From CAVLCC01 sp963661535 (lineage in GTDB: Bacteria > Actinomycetota > Coriobacteriia > Coriobacteriales > CADBOM01), in assembly GCA_963661535.1 (NCBI GenBank), contig CAVLCC010000019.1, forward strand, positions 1 through 34,236: a stretch of 34,236 nucleotides of DNA, given 5' to 3'. Made by a program: the position numbers and the translations under genes. Below the pieces are notes generated by a model. It saw only the letters and a list, made by a program, of their open reading frames with translations. It did not search any database and was not told the DNA's origin. This document shows, in pieces, positions 22,605 to 30,800 of this stretch (position 1 is its first letter; each line of letters opens with the position of its first letter).

Positions 22605-22617
22605 TGACCTAAGGTCA
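22605..22617. promoter_or_regulatory. Palindrome TGACCT-A-AGGTCA upstream of dnaB
   Basis: This is a perfect 6-1-6 palindrome lying 88 bases before the dnaB ATG. It contains TTGACC, which could also serve as a -35, but no -10 is correctly spaced from it. Confidence 0.4.
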
Positions 22618-22667
22618 TTAAAGGACAAACAGGGGGTTAAAATCCCACCAAATTATTCCTAAAAATT

Positions 22668-22676
22668 TGCTATTAT
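22668..22676 (+). promoter_or_regulatory. Extended -10 promoter of dnaB
   Basis: TG-C-TATTAT (22668-22676) is an extended -10 element 29 bases before the dnaB ATG, leaving a short leader with TAGGAG. No good -35 is seen. Confidence 0.4.
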
Positions 22677-22705
22677 CGGTGCTCCACGAATTTAGGAGAA
22701 GTAAT

Positions 22706-24133
22706 ATGCCATACGCAGCTAGTGCAGTTCAATATTCAGAATATTCAAGTCCAATGCCTGAGGTAGATACTGGCAGGCTAAGCGAAAAGCCAATGCCTCA
22801 AAATATTCCAGCCGAGCAGGCAGTGCTAGCAGCAATGATTTTGGAGCCCGAAATTTTAGAAGAAGCTGTAATAGTTGTTAGAAAAGAAGCATTTTATAGA
22901 CCTTCTCACCAAATAATTTATGACGCAATTATGGAGCTTCATTCGTCTGGCACTCCCGTGGATCAAATATCACTAGCAGAAAAGTTAGACGCAATGGGCG
23001 AGCTAGAGCACATTGGAGGCAAGGCTTACATACTTGAGTTGGCAAACAATTCATTTGCGCTGGCTAACTGGCGTCATCATGCTGAGATTGTGAACAGACA
23101 GCATCTTTTGCGACAGTTGATCTATGCGTCAACCAAAATAAGTGCACTTAGCTACGATGCGCCTGATAACACAGAAGCAGTTGTTGAAGAAGCCGAAAAG
23201 CTCATCTTTAATGTTACCGACAAAGAAGTAAAAAACTCGTTTAGCTCAATTAATGACCTCTTGAGCAATACATTAGCACAGCTCGATCAACTCGCTAAGC
23301 AAAAGACGCACATTATGGGTGTGTCTACAGGATATAGAAGCATTGACGAAATTTTGGCAGGCATGCGCGGCGGCGACCTAATTATTTTGGCAGCAAGACC
23401 TGGCGTTGGCAAAACATCATTTGCGCTAAATACTGCTATAAACGCAGCTAAAGACAACACTGCGGTTGCATTCTTTTCGTTGGAAATGCCGGCCGACCAG
23501 CTCATCCAAAAAATAATGTGTACAGAGGCTAGGGTTGATCTCAAAAAGATGCGCACGGGTTCTCTTACGCAAGCAGACTGGCAGCAAATTATTAGGAGCT
23601 GCTCAACTTTGGGGCCTCTTGATTTTTCTATTGACGATTCATCTGCTCTGTCAATTATGGAACTTAGAGCAAAAGCAAGGCGTCAGTTGCACGGAAAAGA
23701 AAAAGGCTTAATTGTTGTTGACTATTTGCAGCTTATGGAGTCGCACCGTTCTGGTTATATAGACAGGCATCTTGAAGTTGCTGAGTTCTCACGTGGACTA
23801 AAGATGCTGGCTAAGGATTTGGATGTTCCTATAATTGCGCTTTCGCAGTTAAGCCGTCGTGTTGATGACCGCAAAGATAAGCGTCCGCAACTTTCTGACT
23901 TGCGTGAGTCTGGCTCAATTGAGCAAGACGCAGACGTTGTAATGTTCATTGATAGATCCATGAATGACGAAGAGGCTTCAAATGCCAAACGTCCCGATAA
24001 AGGCGTTGCAAGAGTTATCATCGAAAAACACAGAAATGGTCCTACCGGCGAAGTTGACTTAGCCTTTAATTCTTCTTTCACAAGGTTTGATGAGCTATAC
24101 CGCGCTCCCGACGAATATATGCCCGACGAGTAG
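22706..24133 (+). CDS. dnaB: Replicative DNA helicase DnaB
   Basis: This is a 475-residue hexameric helicase that unwinds DNA at the replication fork. The N-terminal primase-interacting domain begins at about residue 30 (NIPAEQAVLAAMILEPEILE). The RecA-like domain has Walker A ARPGVGKTS (about 230-238), FFSLEMP (motif 1a), Walker B LIVVDYLQLM and SQLSRRVDDRKDKRP (DnaB-specific). There is no intein. The length is normal. ATG 22706 is chosen over the open frame from 22667 because TAGGAG lies eight bases upstream. It stands alone rather than after ribosomal protein L9, its common neighbour, and is preceded by DnaA-box-like repeats. Confidence 0.97.
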   Translation: MPYAASAVQYSEYSSPMPEVDTGRLSEKPMPQNIPAEQAVLAAMILEPEILEEAVIVVRKEAFYRPSHQIIYDAIMELHSSGTPVDQISLAEKLDAMGELEHIGGKAYILELANNSFALANWRHHAEIVNRQHLLRQLIYASTKISALSYDAPDNTEAVVEEAEKLIFNVTDKEVKNSFSSINDLLSNTLAQLDQLAKQKTHIMGVSTGYRSIDEILAGMRGGDLIILAARPGVGKTSFALNTAINAAKDNTAVAFFSLEMPADQLIQKIMCTEARVDLKKMRTGSLTQADWQQIIRSCSTLGPLDFSIDDSSALSIMELRAKARRQLHGKEKGLIVVDYLQLMESHRSGYIDRHLEVAEFSRGLKMLAKDLDVPIIALSQLSRRVDDRKDKRPQLSDLRESGSIEQDADVVMFIDRSMNDEEASNAKRPDKGVARVIIEKHRNGPTGEVDLAFNSSFTRFDELYRAPDEYMPDE

Positions 24134-24148
24134 CAGCACATTGTGCTG
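24134..24148 (+). terminator. Hairpin directly after dnaB
   Basis: CAGCACA-T-TGTGCTG (24134-24148) is a perfect 7-bp inverted repeat starting one base after the dnaB stop codon. Only a loose T-rich stretch (GTATTTTG) follows, so termination would be weak. Confidence 0.45.
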
Positions 24149-24634
24149 TTGTGTATTTTGTGGATTTATATCTTTGGGCTTGTGCTTACTCTGCTTTCTT
24201 GTATATTCTGGCTTAATTTTTGCATAAGCACTAAGCGCGTCAATTTTCTTGCGCTCATTGTATCTATGCTTGCAGCAAACACGCTTATTCGCAGCTTCTT
24301 ATAATCTACTCCACATGCACTTTTGCTTACTCCTACTCTGCTCCTGCATACCCTCTCATCTGGCTTGCGCACTTGCATCCGCCTTTCCTTATACACTCGT
24401 TCAATGCCTTTCGCCCGCGTTCTCAACCTTATCTCTCACTAACGCATGATCTCCCTTTCGCCCCTCACGCTCGCTCTCGCTTTTGCCTCTCGCGCTCACT
24501 GCCATATTACATGCTCGCTCCCACGCCTCTTGCCCTCAATCTCCCTTTTGTTTCTCATTCTCACCCCTGTCGTTTGCGCTCCCTCCCGACTTTCCTCCAC
24601 TTACGCTCACAATAAAATTTTGCACATTAAAATA
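24149..24634. other. Pyrimidine-rich intergenic spacer
   Basis: I see no gene in this spacer between dnaB and the cysK promoter. From about 24310 to 24610 the plus strand is strongly C/T-rich, with many CTC, CGC and CTTT words (such as CTCACGCTCGCTCTCGC). Several short frames cross it, but they overlap each other and have low-complexity translations. Confidence 0.6.
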
Positions 24635-24670
24635 AAACCTATTGTATCGATAGGTTTACAGTGTTATAAC
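24635..24670 (+). promoter_or_regulatory. cysK promoter overlapped by a palindromic operator
   Basis: TTGTAT (24642-24647), a 17-base spacer and TATAAC (24665-24670) form a sigma-70-type promoter. AAACCTAT/ATAGGTTT (24635-24642 and 24650-24657), an 8-bp perfect inverted repeat around seven bases, covers the -35, so a repressor bound there would block transcription. The regulator is not in the window. Confidence 0.65.
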
Positions 24671-24740
24671 TAAATCAGTCGACGTTCTTACGCAAAATAA
24701 GCAGCACAAGAACACCTTTTAAAAATTGGAGGATATAGAT

Positions 24741-25667
24741 ATGGCAATTCATAAAAGCATTACAGACTTAGTTGGAAATACACCATTAGTTGAACTTGTT
24801 CACTGGGAAAAAACCTACGATTTGCAGGCAAAACTTGTGGGCAAACTAGAGTATTTTAATCCTGCGGGAAGTTCTAAAGATAGAATTTCTCTATCGATGA
24901 TTGAAGATGCAGAAAAAAGCGGAAAGCTACACGAAGGGTCTGTAATTATTGAGCCAACATCGGGTAACACCGGAATTGGCATTGCCTCAATTGCAGCAGC
25001 AAAAGGATACCGTGTAATTCTCACTATGCCAGACAGCATGTCGGAGGAGCGCCGCACATTCTTGCGTGCATATGGCGCAGAGCTTGTTCTAACGCCTGGA
25101 GCAAACGGCATGAAAGGTGCGATAGCTAAAGCGGCAGAGCTCGAAAAAGAAATTGACGGGGCTATCGTTTTGGGTCAATTTGACAATCCTGCTAACCCTG
25201 CAAAGCACTATCAAACCACAGGACCTGAAATTTGGAAAGACACCAACGGAAAAGTTGACATCTTCGTAGCAGGAGTTGGCACGGGCGGAACCATTAGCGG
25301 AGCAGGAAAATATCTCAAGGAGCAAAATCCAAATGTGAAGGTAGTTGCCGTAGAACCCGAGACATCCCCCGTGTTATCTAAGGGCGAAGCAGGTTCACAC
25401 AAAATTCAAGGCATCGGGGCTGGGTTTGTTCCTGCAACACTTGACACCAACATTTATGACGAGGTAATTGCAGTTCCAAACGAAGCAGCCTTTGACACAG
25501 GAAGAGAAGTTGGAAGTCACGAAGGATTTTTGATTGGAATATCATCGGGCGCTGCTGTATGGGCTGCAACTGAGTTGGCAAAGCGTCCAGAAAATAAGGG
25601 CAAGCTAATTGTTGCCGTGCTACCAGATGGTGGAGACAGATATCTCTCTACAGCAATGTTTAAGTAG
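24741..25667 (+). CDS. cysK: Cysteine synthase A (O-acetylserine sulfhydrylase)
   Basis: This is a 308-residue PLP enzyme that makes cysteine from O-acetylserine and sulfide. The PLP lysine is K46 in NPAGSSKDR; the substrate loop is PTSGNTG (72-78); the phosphate-binding loop is GVGTGGT (178-184); GISSGAA lies near the C-terminus. The length is typical. GGAGG (24728-24732) precedes the ATG by eight bases, so 24741 is preferred over the ATG at 24726. It is monocistronic, with its own promoter and a palindrome that could mediate sulfur-dependent repression. It ends before the convergent tyrosine phosphatase gene. Confidence 0.96.
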   Translation: MAIHKSITDLVGNTPLVELVHWEKTYDLQAKLVGKLEYFNPAGSSKDRISLSMIEDAEKSGKLHEGSVIIEPTSGNTGIGIASIAAAKGYRVILTMPDSMSEERRTFLRAYGAELVLTPGANGMKGAIAKAAELEKEIDGAIVLGQFDNPANPAKHYQTTGPEIWKDTNGKVDIFVAGVGTGGTISGAGKYLKEQNPNVKVVAVEPETSPVLSKGEAGSHKIQGIGAGFVPATLDTNIYDEVIAVPNEAAFDTGREVGSHEGFLIGISSGAAVWAATELAKRPENKGKLIVAVLPDGGDRYLSTAMFK

Positions 25668-25687
25668 TTCTTTTAAGGGGCATGTGT

Positions 25688-25725
25688 GCAAGGCTTAACT
25701 AGTCTCAACTCCTACTAAGCCTTGC
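25688..25725. terminator. Hairpin between convergent cysK and phosphatase genes
   Basis: GCAAGGCTTA (25688-25697) and TAAGCCTTGC (25716-25725) form a perfect 10-bp stem with an 18-base loop between two convergent genes. There is no T-tract on either side, so its role in termination is uncertain. Confidence 0.5.
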
Positions 25726-25737
25726 CCTCGCCCGCTA

Positions 25738-26166
25738 TTAAGCTTCACTAAGCTTCGCCAAAACCTTCTCGCAGCCCTGCTCAATTTGCAAATAAGATGT
25801 TTCAAAATCTCTCGTAAACCAAGGGTCAGCAATTTCACCATTTAAGAACTCGATTTTGCTGCCCTTAACTATGGAGTCGATTAGATATTTATTTTCTTCA
25901 TTCATTATGTAGATATGATCAAAATTATCATAGTCCGCTTTCGCAAACAAACTCGCCTTTCGAGGCGTATATGAAACACCATGCGCATCTAAGCATTTCT
26001 TTGCTGGGCCATACATATCGTTTCCAATTTCGTCGGTTGTAAGTGCCTTTGAGTCAACTATAAACTCATCTTGCAGTCCAGCTTTTTTTATAAGATCTTT
26101 CATAATAAACTCTGCCATTGGAGACCTACAAATATTCCCATGACACAAAAAGAGTATTTTAATCAT
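25738..26166 (-). CDS. Low-molecular-weight protein tyrosine phosphatase
   Basis: This is a 142-residue phosphatase that removes phosphate from tyrosine residues. The P-loop is LCHGNICRS with nucleophile C8 and R14 (CX5RS); the general acid D114 is in ADPWFTRD. The length is typical. Bacterial members often regulate exopolysaccharide synthesis with tyrosine kinases or are secreted; no kinase gene is near. GAGG lies about ten bases before the ATG. It lies 60 bases downstream of the AlbA_2 gene on the same strand and may be cotranscribed. Confidence 0.94.
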   Translation of the reverse strand: MIKILFLCHGNICRSPMAEFIMKDLIKKAGLQDEFIVDSKALTTDEIGNDMYGPAKKCLDAHGVSYTPRKASLFAKADYDNFDHIYIMNEENKYLIDSIVKGSKIEFLNGEIADPWFTRDFETSYLQIEQGCEKVLAKLSEA

Positions 26167-26226
26167 TGTTGCATAACCTCGTTTTTATAAATAAAATTCT
26201 GTCAAGTTAAATTTTCACCCGCACAA

Positions 26227-27480
26227 CTACTTAATTATATATTTTGTTCCTCTGCCTTTTCCTTCAACTACGACCAAGCCTTTTTCTACCATATCTTTGA
26301 GCAACTGTGATGTTTTTGACTTGCCAAATGGAACATATGGTACAATTTCGCTTATTGATTTCACCATAGTTTTGCTGAGGAGCTTATAAACTGCTTTCTC
26401 ATCCTCGCTCAAATTAACATCTTCCTCAAATATAGGTAGCACAATTTCTATAGAATTTTCTGATATTTCAAAATCTGGTTTTACTAAGCTTCCTGCATAG
26501 AGTTGTTTTATTCGTATAATTCCTGTTCCAAATATTTCCACAAATCCCAATCTATAAAATACATTTGCAAGATTTCTATTTCTTAAAACTGAGAGTTTGC
26601 CCGCTAAATATTCTTCTGCCGTTATTCCGGCAGGCAATCCACCAGGGGATATGATTTCTATTCTGTCATCAAACATAGAAACTCTAATCTGCGAATCAAT
26701 ATCCCATACCCTATGAATCAATGCATTAGCAATTGCTTCTCTAAAAGCCGCCTCAGGTATCTTCTCAAAAACCCCTCTTTTTACACCTTGTATTACTTCG
26801 TATTGATAATAATCTCTAAAAACCAAGAGAGCGTTTTCGTATTCACTGAGAACTGATACATTTTCAAAGGTTGCTCTTTTTTGAATAACACTTATGTTCT
26901 CGCCAAACTTAACAATATCAATTCCGGGGAAATGATTTTTATCAGCCAAAAGTCCTGCTGCATTATTAAAGCCATTCGCATTGTCATATAGGTTCAGAGT
27001 CTTTAAAGTATCTAGATTAAACGTTTCAATCTGAATATTTTCCTCAAGCTTACATTGCAAGATTTCAAAAGTTAAGTCTTGATCTTTACAAGGCAAATCT
27101 TCAAAGCTAATATTTTTGCCATCTAATACGAGTCTCGAAAACTCCAGTGTGTCTACCTCTATCGTTGCAGTGTTGTTGCGTTTATATGCTTTGGATTTAT
27201 ATAAATACGGCTTTTGAAGACCACTTTCGATAGTGAGTTTTATTGTTTGGTCACTACTCAGTATTTCGAGGGTATAGTTTGGTTGAGGCGATATGCTGTC
27301 ATTGATTTTGTTTTCGATATCTAAACAAGCTTGCTTTGCATCCGGTAATCCTTTTGCATTTCCATCATCGTCAACACCAAAAAGAATTATTCCGCCATCA
27401 TAATTTGAAAAAGCACTTACAGTCTTTAAAAAAGTATCCGTTATTGTTTCTTTAAATTCCAATACTTTTGATTCGCGCAT
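26227..27480 (-). CDS. AlbA_2 (Schlafen-type) domain protein with GHKL ATPase and winged-helix domains
   Basis: This is a 417-residue protein. The N-terminal AlbA_2 domain (about 1-110) has the family pattern ESKVLEFKE then YDGGIILFGVDDDG. A GHKL-type ATPase segment follows (AAFREAIANALIHRVWD, then IEIISPGGLPAGI), and the C-terminus is a winged-helix region (about 355-417). Proteins of this build are often annotated as RecG-like or transcriptional regulators, without proven function, and some occur in defence contexts. The ATG at 27480 has AAGGA nine bases upstream; an ATG at 27489 is too close to that site. Its promoter carries three copies of an 11-base word, suggesting autoregulation. Confidence 0.9.
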   Translation of the reverse strand: MRESKVLEFKETITDTFLKTVSAFSNYDGGIILFGVDDDGNAKGLPDAKQACLDIENKINDSISPQPNYTLEILSSDQTIKLTIESGLQKPYLYKSKAYKRNNTATIEVDTLEFSRLVLDGKNISFEDLPCKDQDLTFEILQCKLEENIQIETFNLDTLKTLNLYDNANGFNNAAGLLADKNHFPGIDIVKFGENISVIQKRATFENVSVLSEYENALLVFRDYYQYEVIQGVKRGVFEKIPEAAFREAIANALIHRVWDIDSQIRVSMFDDRIEIISPGGLPAGITAEEYLAGKLSVLRNRNLANVFYRLGFVEIFGTGIIRIKQLYAGSLVKPDFEISENSIEIVLPIFEEDVNLSEDEKAVYKLLSKTMVKSISEIVPYVPFGKSKTSQLLKDMVEKGLVVVEGKGRGTKYIIK

Positions 27481-27512
27481 AATAACCATTCCTTTTCTAA
27501 TCTTTATGACTA

Positions 27513-27578
27513 AATTATACGCATAAATGAGCGCAAATTCAATCGCAAAATTTTACGATTGAATTTACGATTGAATTT
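27513..27578 (-). promoter_or_regulatory. Promoter with repeated operator of the AlbA_2 gene
   Basis: On the minus strand TTGAAT (-35, about 27536-27541), a 17-base spacer and TATAAT (-10, 27513-27518) form a near-consensus promoter. The word AAATTCAATCG occurs twice in direct repeat with a 12-base period (27556-27578) and once inverted (about 27534-27544), the inverted copy covering the -35. ATACGC (27516) and GCGTAT (27581) form an outer pair. Positions may be off by one base. Confidence 0.75.
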
Positions 27579-27652
27579 GAGCGTATTTTTAACTAAATAG
27601 CCATACAAAAAACATGCGAGAATCCAACACAAAACAGCAAAACAAGTAACAC

Positions 27653-27695
27653 AAAAATAGTGCCGCTACCAATCAAACAAAAGTAGCGACACTAT
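27653..27695 (-). terminator. Intrinsic terminator of the giant surface protein gene
   Basis: Read on the minus strand, a 13-bp stem (ATAGTGTCGCTAC / GTAGCGGCACTAT, one G-U or mismatch position) with a 13-base loop is followed by TTTTT. It lies about 130 bases after the giant gene's stop. A smaller hairpin with a GAGA loop sits between them near 27712-27727. Apart from these, 27579-27826 holds nothing I recognise. Confidence 0.85.
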
Positions 27696-27826
27696 CAACA
27701 AAACCCATCAAGCCTTTTCTCAAGGCTATTCTGCTTTAACTTGCAGACTTACATTCTTGCAGTCTCACGAGCCTACAATCCGGACAACCCAGACAAACCT
27801 GCAAGTACGCAGCTAGCTCACGCAGC

Positions 27827-30800
27827 TTACTTAATCTCCCATTCAGCAGAAATTTTATCTTTATAATTGCCTATACCAGTTGCGCTAACAGTATACTTGC
27901 CAACTGCTTTTGCGATGTTGTCAGACAAAGTATAGTCAACATCTTTGACCAAAACTGTTTCTCCGTCCATAATAACAACCTTGTCAGAAATATCTATATC
28001 CTTGCCAGTATAAACAAATGGAGAATCCTCTACGCTAATAACCAAATCTTCAATAGTCTTAGCTTCAATGCTCCATTTGCAATCAATAGAACTCTCAAAA
28101 TTCTGAGAATCCTCATTTGCAGCAATAGTTGCTGTATATTCTTGTGCATTTGTACCAGCATTTCCGCTAATCGTGCATTCAGTCAAAGGAACGTTAACTC
28201 CATTGGCAACAACAACAAAATCTGTGGTTGTTTGTTCTTCTCCGTTATAAGTTAGAGAACCGTTAAAGGTAACACTTTCAAGAGTAGCCTTATCAATTGA
28301 CCACTCTTTATATGCTGATCCTTTGAAGTTTCCTTTACCAGTAGCACAAGCATTATAAGTTCCTGCATTTTGCGCAGAGTTTGTGCTGATGTCATATTCA
28401 GAAGCATCTAAGGTCAAACCATTTTTAGATGTAACACTAACTACGCCTATAGTATGCGTTTGACCATCATAAACAAAGCTTTGATCATTTAGCTCTAAGC
28501 TTGTAACTTCTGCTTGTCTAATGCTCCACTTAACTTCTTTTGTTCCGGTGTAGTCTCCAAAGCCATCAAGTTTGAGTGTGTAGGTACCAGCATTAGTTGC
28601 ACTAGTATCTCCATAAACTACATAATAGCTACCCCACTCATTCTTTTCTGTAGGAATATCTTCGCCCTTCCAACTAAATGATTGAATGTTAGGTCCATGC
28701 GCAGTACGGTCATAGGTAAACGTTATGCTATCAACACTAAATGTAGAATCTATGCCGCTAATATCCTTAGGCACAATATTCCACTTCTGGCTAGCATTGC
28801 CATAGAAGTTACCCGTGCCTTGAATGGTCAAACTTGCCTCTCCCACATGTGTTAACTTAGACGAATTATCGTTTAGAACTGTGTAGTCGTCTCCTTCAAC
28901 CAGCAAACCTTCTTCTGAGGCTTGACCTATATACGCTAGGGTTACGCTCGAAACAGAGTTGTTAATTTCTGTATTTTGATATGTAACATCCGTTCCTTTA
29001 GAAAGAGTGAGCTGAGCTCCACTAATGTCTCTAGGCTTAATCATCCAATCTATCGTTTTTTCGCCACAGTAGTTTCCTTCACCCACAATCTTCATTGTGT
29101 AAGTTGAGGTTCCACTCTTATTATTTGAATCCTTTTCTGTATTGCCCGAAACACTATATTCCAAGGCACTATCATTAGAAAGCTTTATGCCAGAAGCATA
29201 TACAGCTGTTTCAAACACGCTTTGTTTTTCGCCGTTGTAGGTTAGAACTGTGTCTGATGTCTCAACGCTTGTAATCTCACGCCTAGCAATGGTGAACTTA
29301 TACTCATGGGACCCATAATAGCTGCCCATGCCCGTAACTTTTACAACTGCAGTGCCAGCGTCTCTGTTATTGCTATATTCAACAGTGTAATCAGTGCCAT
29401 TTTGCAGCGTAGTTCCATTTGTCTTAATCACTACGTTAGGAGTGTGAACCTGCTGATCGTATACAATGCCTTGAGCTGCACTCATAACAGTTTCTTCAGG
29501 ATTTTCGTCCCAATTAATATCTATAACATTTGAATACGCCCAGCCATCATTGCCTATAGCTGAAGACCCTCTAGCTCCACCATCGTCATCTATAAATGTT
29601 ACAGGTCCATGCTCATCATAAGGATTGCCCGCTTCATTGCTAAATTTAATCTTTACATTCTTGCCCTTAACGTTTTGAGGCAACTCAGCAGTCCAATTTC
29701 CTAGACCATCAACATAAATGTGGGCACCCTCTAGAACCACAAAGTTATCCGATCCTTTCGTTGGCTCATAATAAGCATTGAGTATTACCTCATCATCATA
29801 TTGATCTATTACATAGCCCATACCGTCTTTATCTGTTGTTGTCTCAAACTTATTAAAGATAACTTCACCATGATCATCTGTAATTCCGCTTCTTTGACGC
29901 GTTTCGCCCGTAGTTGTAATTACTACCGTGGTCTGCTCTACAGCTTCGCCATCTTTGTTCTCTAGAAGCACTTTAATATTTTGAGATTTGGTTTCTGCCG
30001 GAAGTTCAATCAAATAAGACTTATCTGACCTAGCTGTTGCTTTGGCGCCTGCAATTTTTCCAGTTTCGTCTCCACTATTATTCAAAACGAGCAAAGTTAC
30101 GTTAACTTCTGTTCCAGCTTTGTCTACTAGTGTGCCTGTGCCGTTTGTCTTGGTTAGAGTCTCGAACTTAGAGTAGAGAACCTGACCTAAGCTATCTGTT
30201 GTGCAGGTAACACGGAGGTTACCATCTATATCTGTAGCAGCAACCTGAGTGCCGGTAGCTATAGGACTACCATTTTGCAATGCAAACGTTGCCTTTATAT
30301 CTTTGCGCTTAGCAGCTTCAGGCAAGTCTATGCTATAGCTTCCGTCTGCGTTAGAAGCAACCTTAGCACCTGCAAGTGGCACATATGCACTACCATTTGC
30401 AATGTAGTATACAGTTGCACTAACTACTGCTTGTGATTTTTGATCGATGATATCAGTCTTGCCATCGTCTTTGGTTTCACCTTGGATCTTATAGAACTCA
30501 ACTACGCCACTCTTTGTAGCTGCGCTGCCTCTGTAGTTTGCATCGGCATCAGTAGCGCTAACTTGCGTTCCGTCGTCAACAGCCTTGCCATCTTCTCCAA
30601 CTAACAATGCTTTTGCATCTCTGCCCTTAGCGCTGCTAGGCAACACTATGCTATAGCTGCCATTTGCGTTGCTTACCTTAGCGCCCGCAACTGTCTCATA
30701 TGTGCCCTTGTCATTTGCTACATATACAGTAACTGTGACCATCTCTTTGGTCTTTTGGTCAGCCACACTTGTTGAGCCATTTTCCTTCGTTTCGCCTTGG

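Noticed and set aside
24166..24673. Several overlapping short frames in the pyrimidine-rich spacer
   Set aside because: They overlap each other on both strands and give low-complexity Ser/Pro/Leu-rich products without ribosome-binding sites.
26170..26226. TTGACA-like -35 before the tyrosine phosphatase gene
   Set aside because: The only -10-like sequence after it (TATAAA) is about ten bases away, too close; no properly spaced partner was found.
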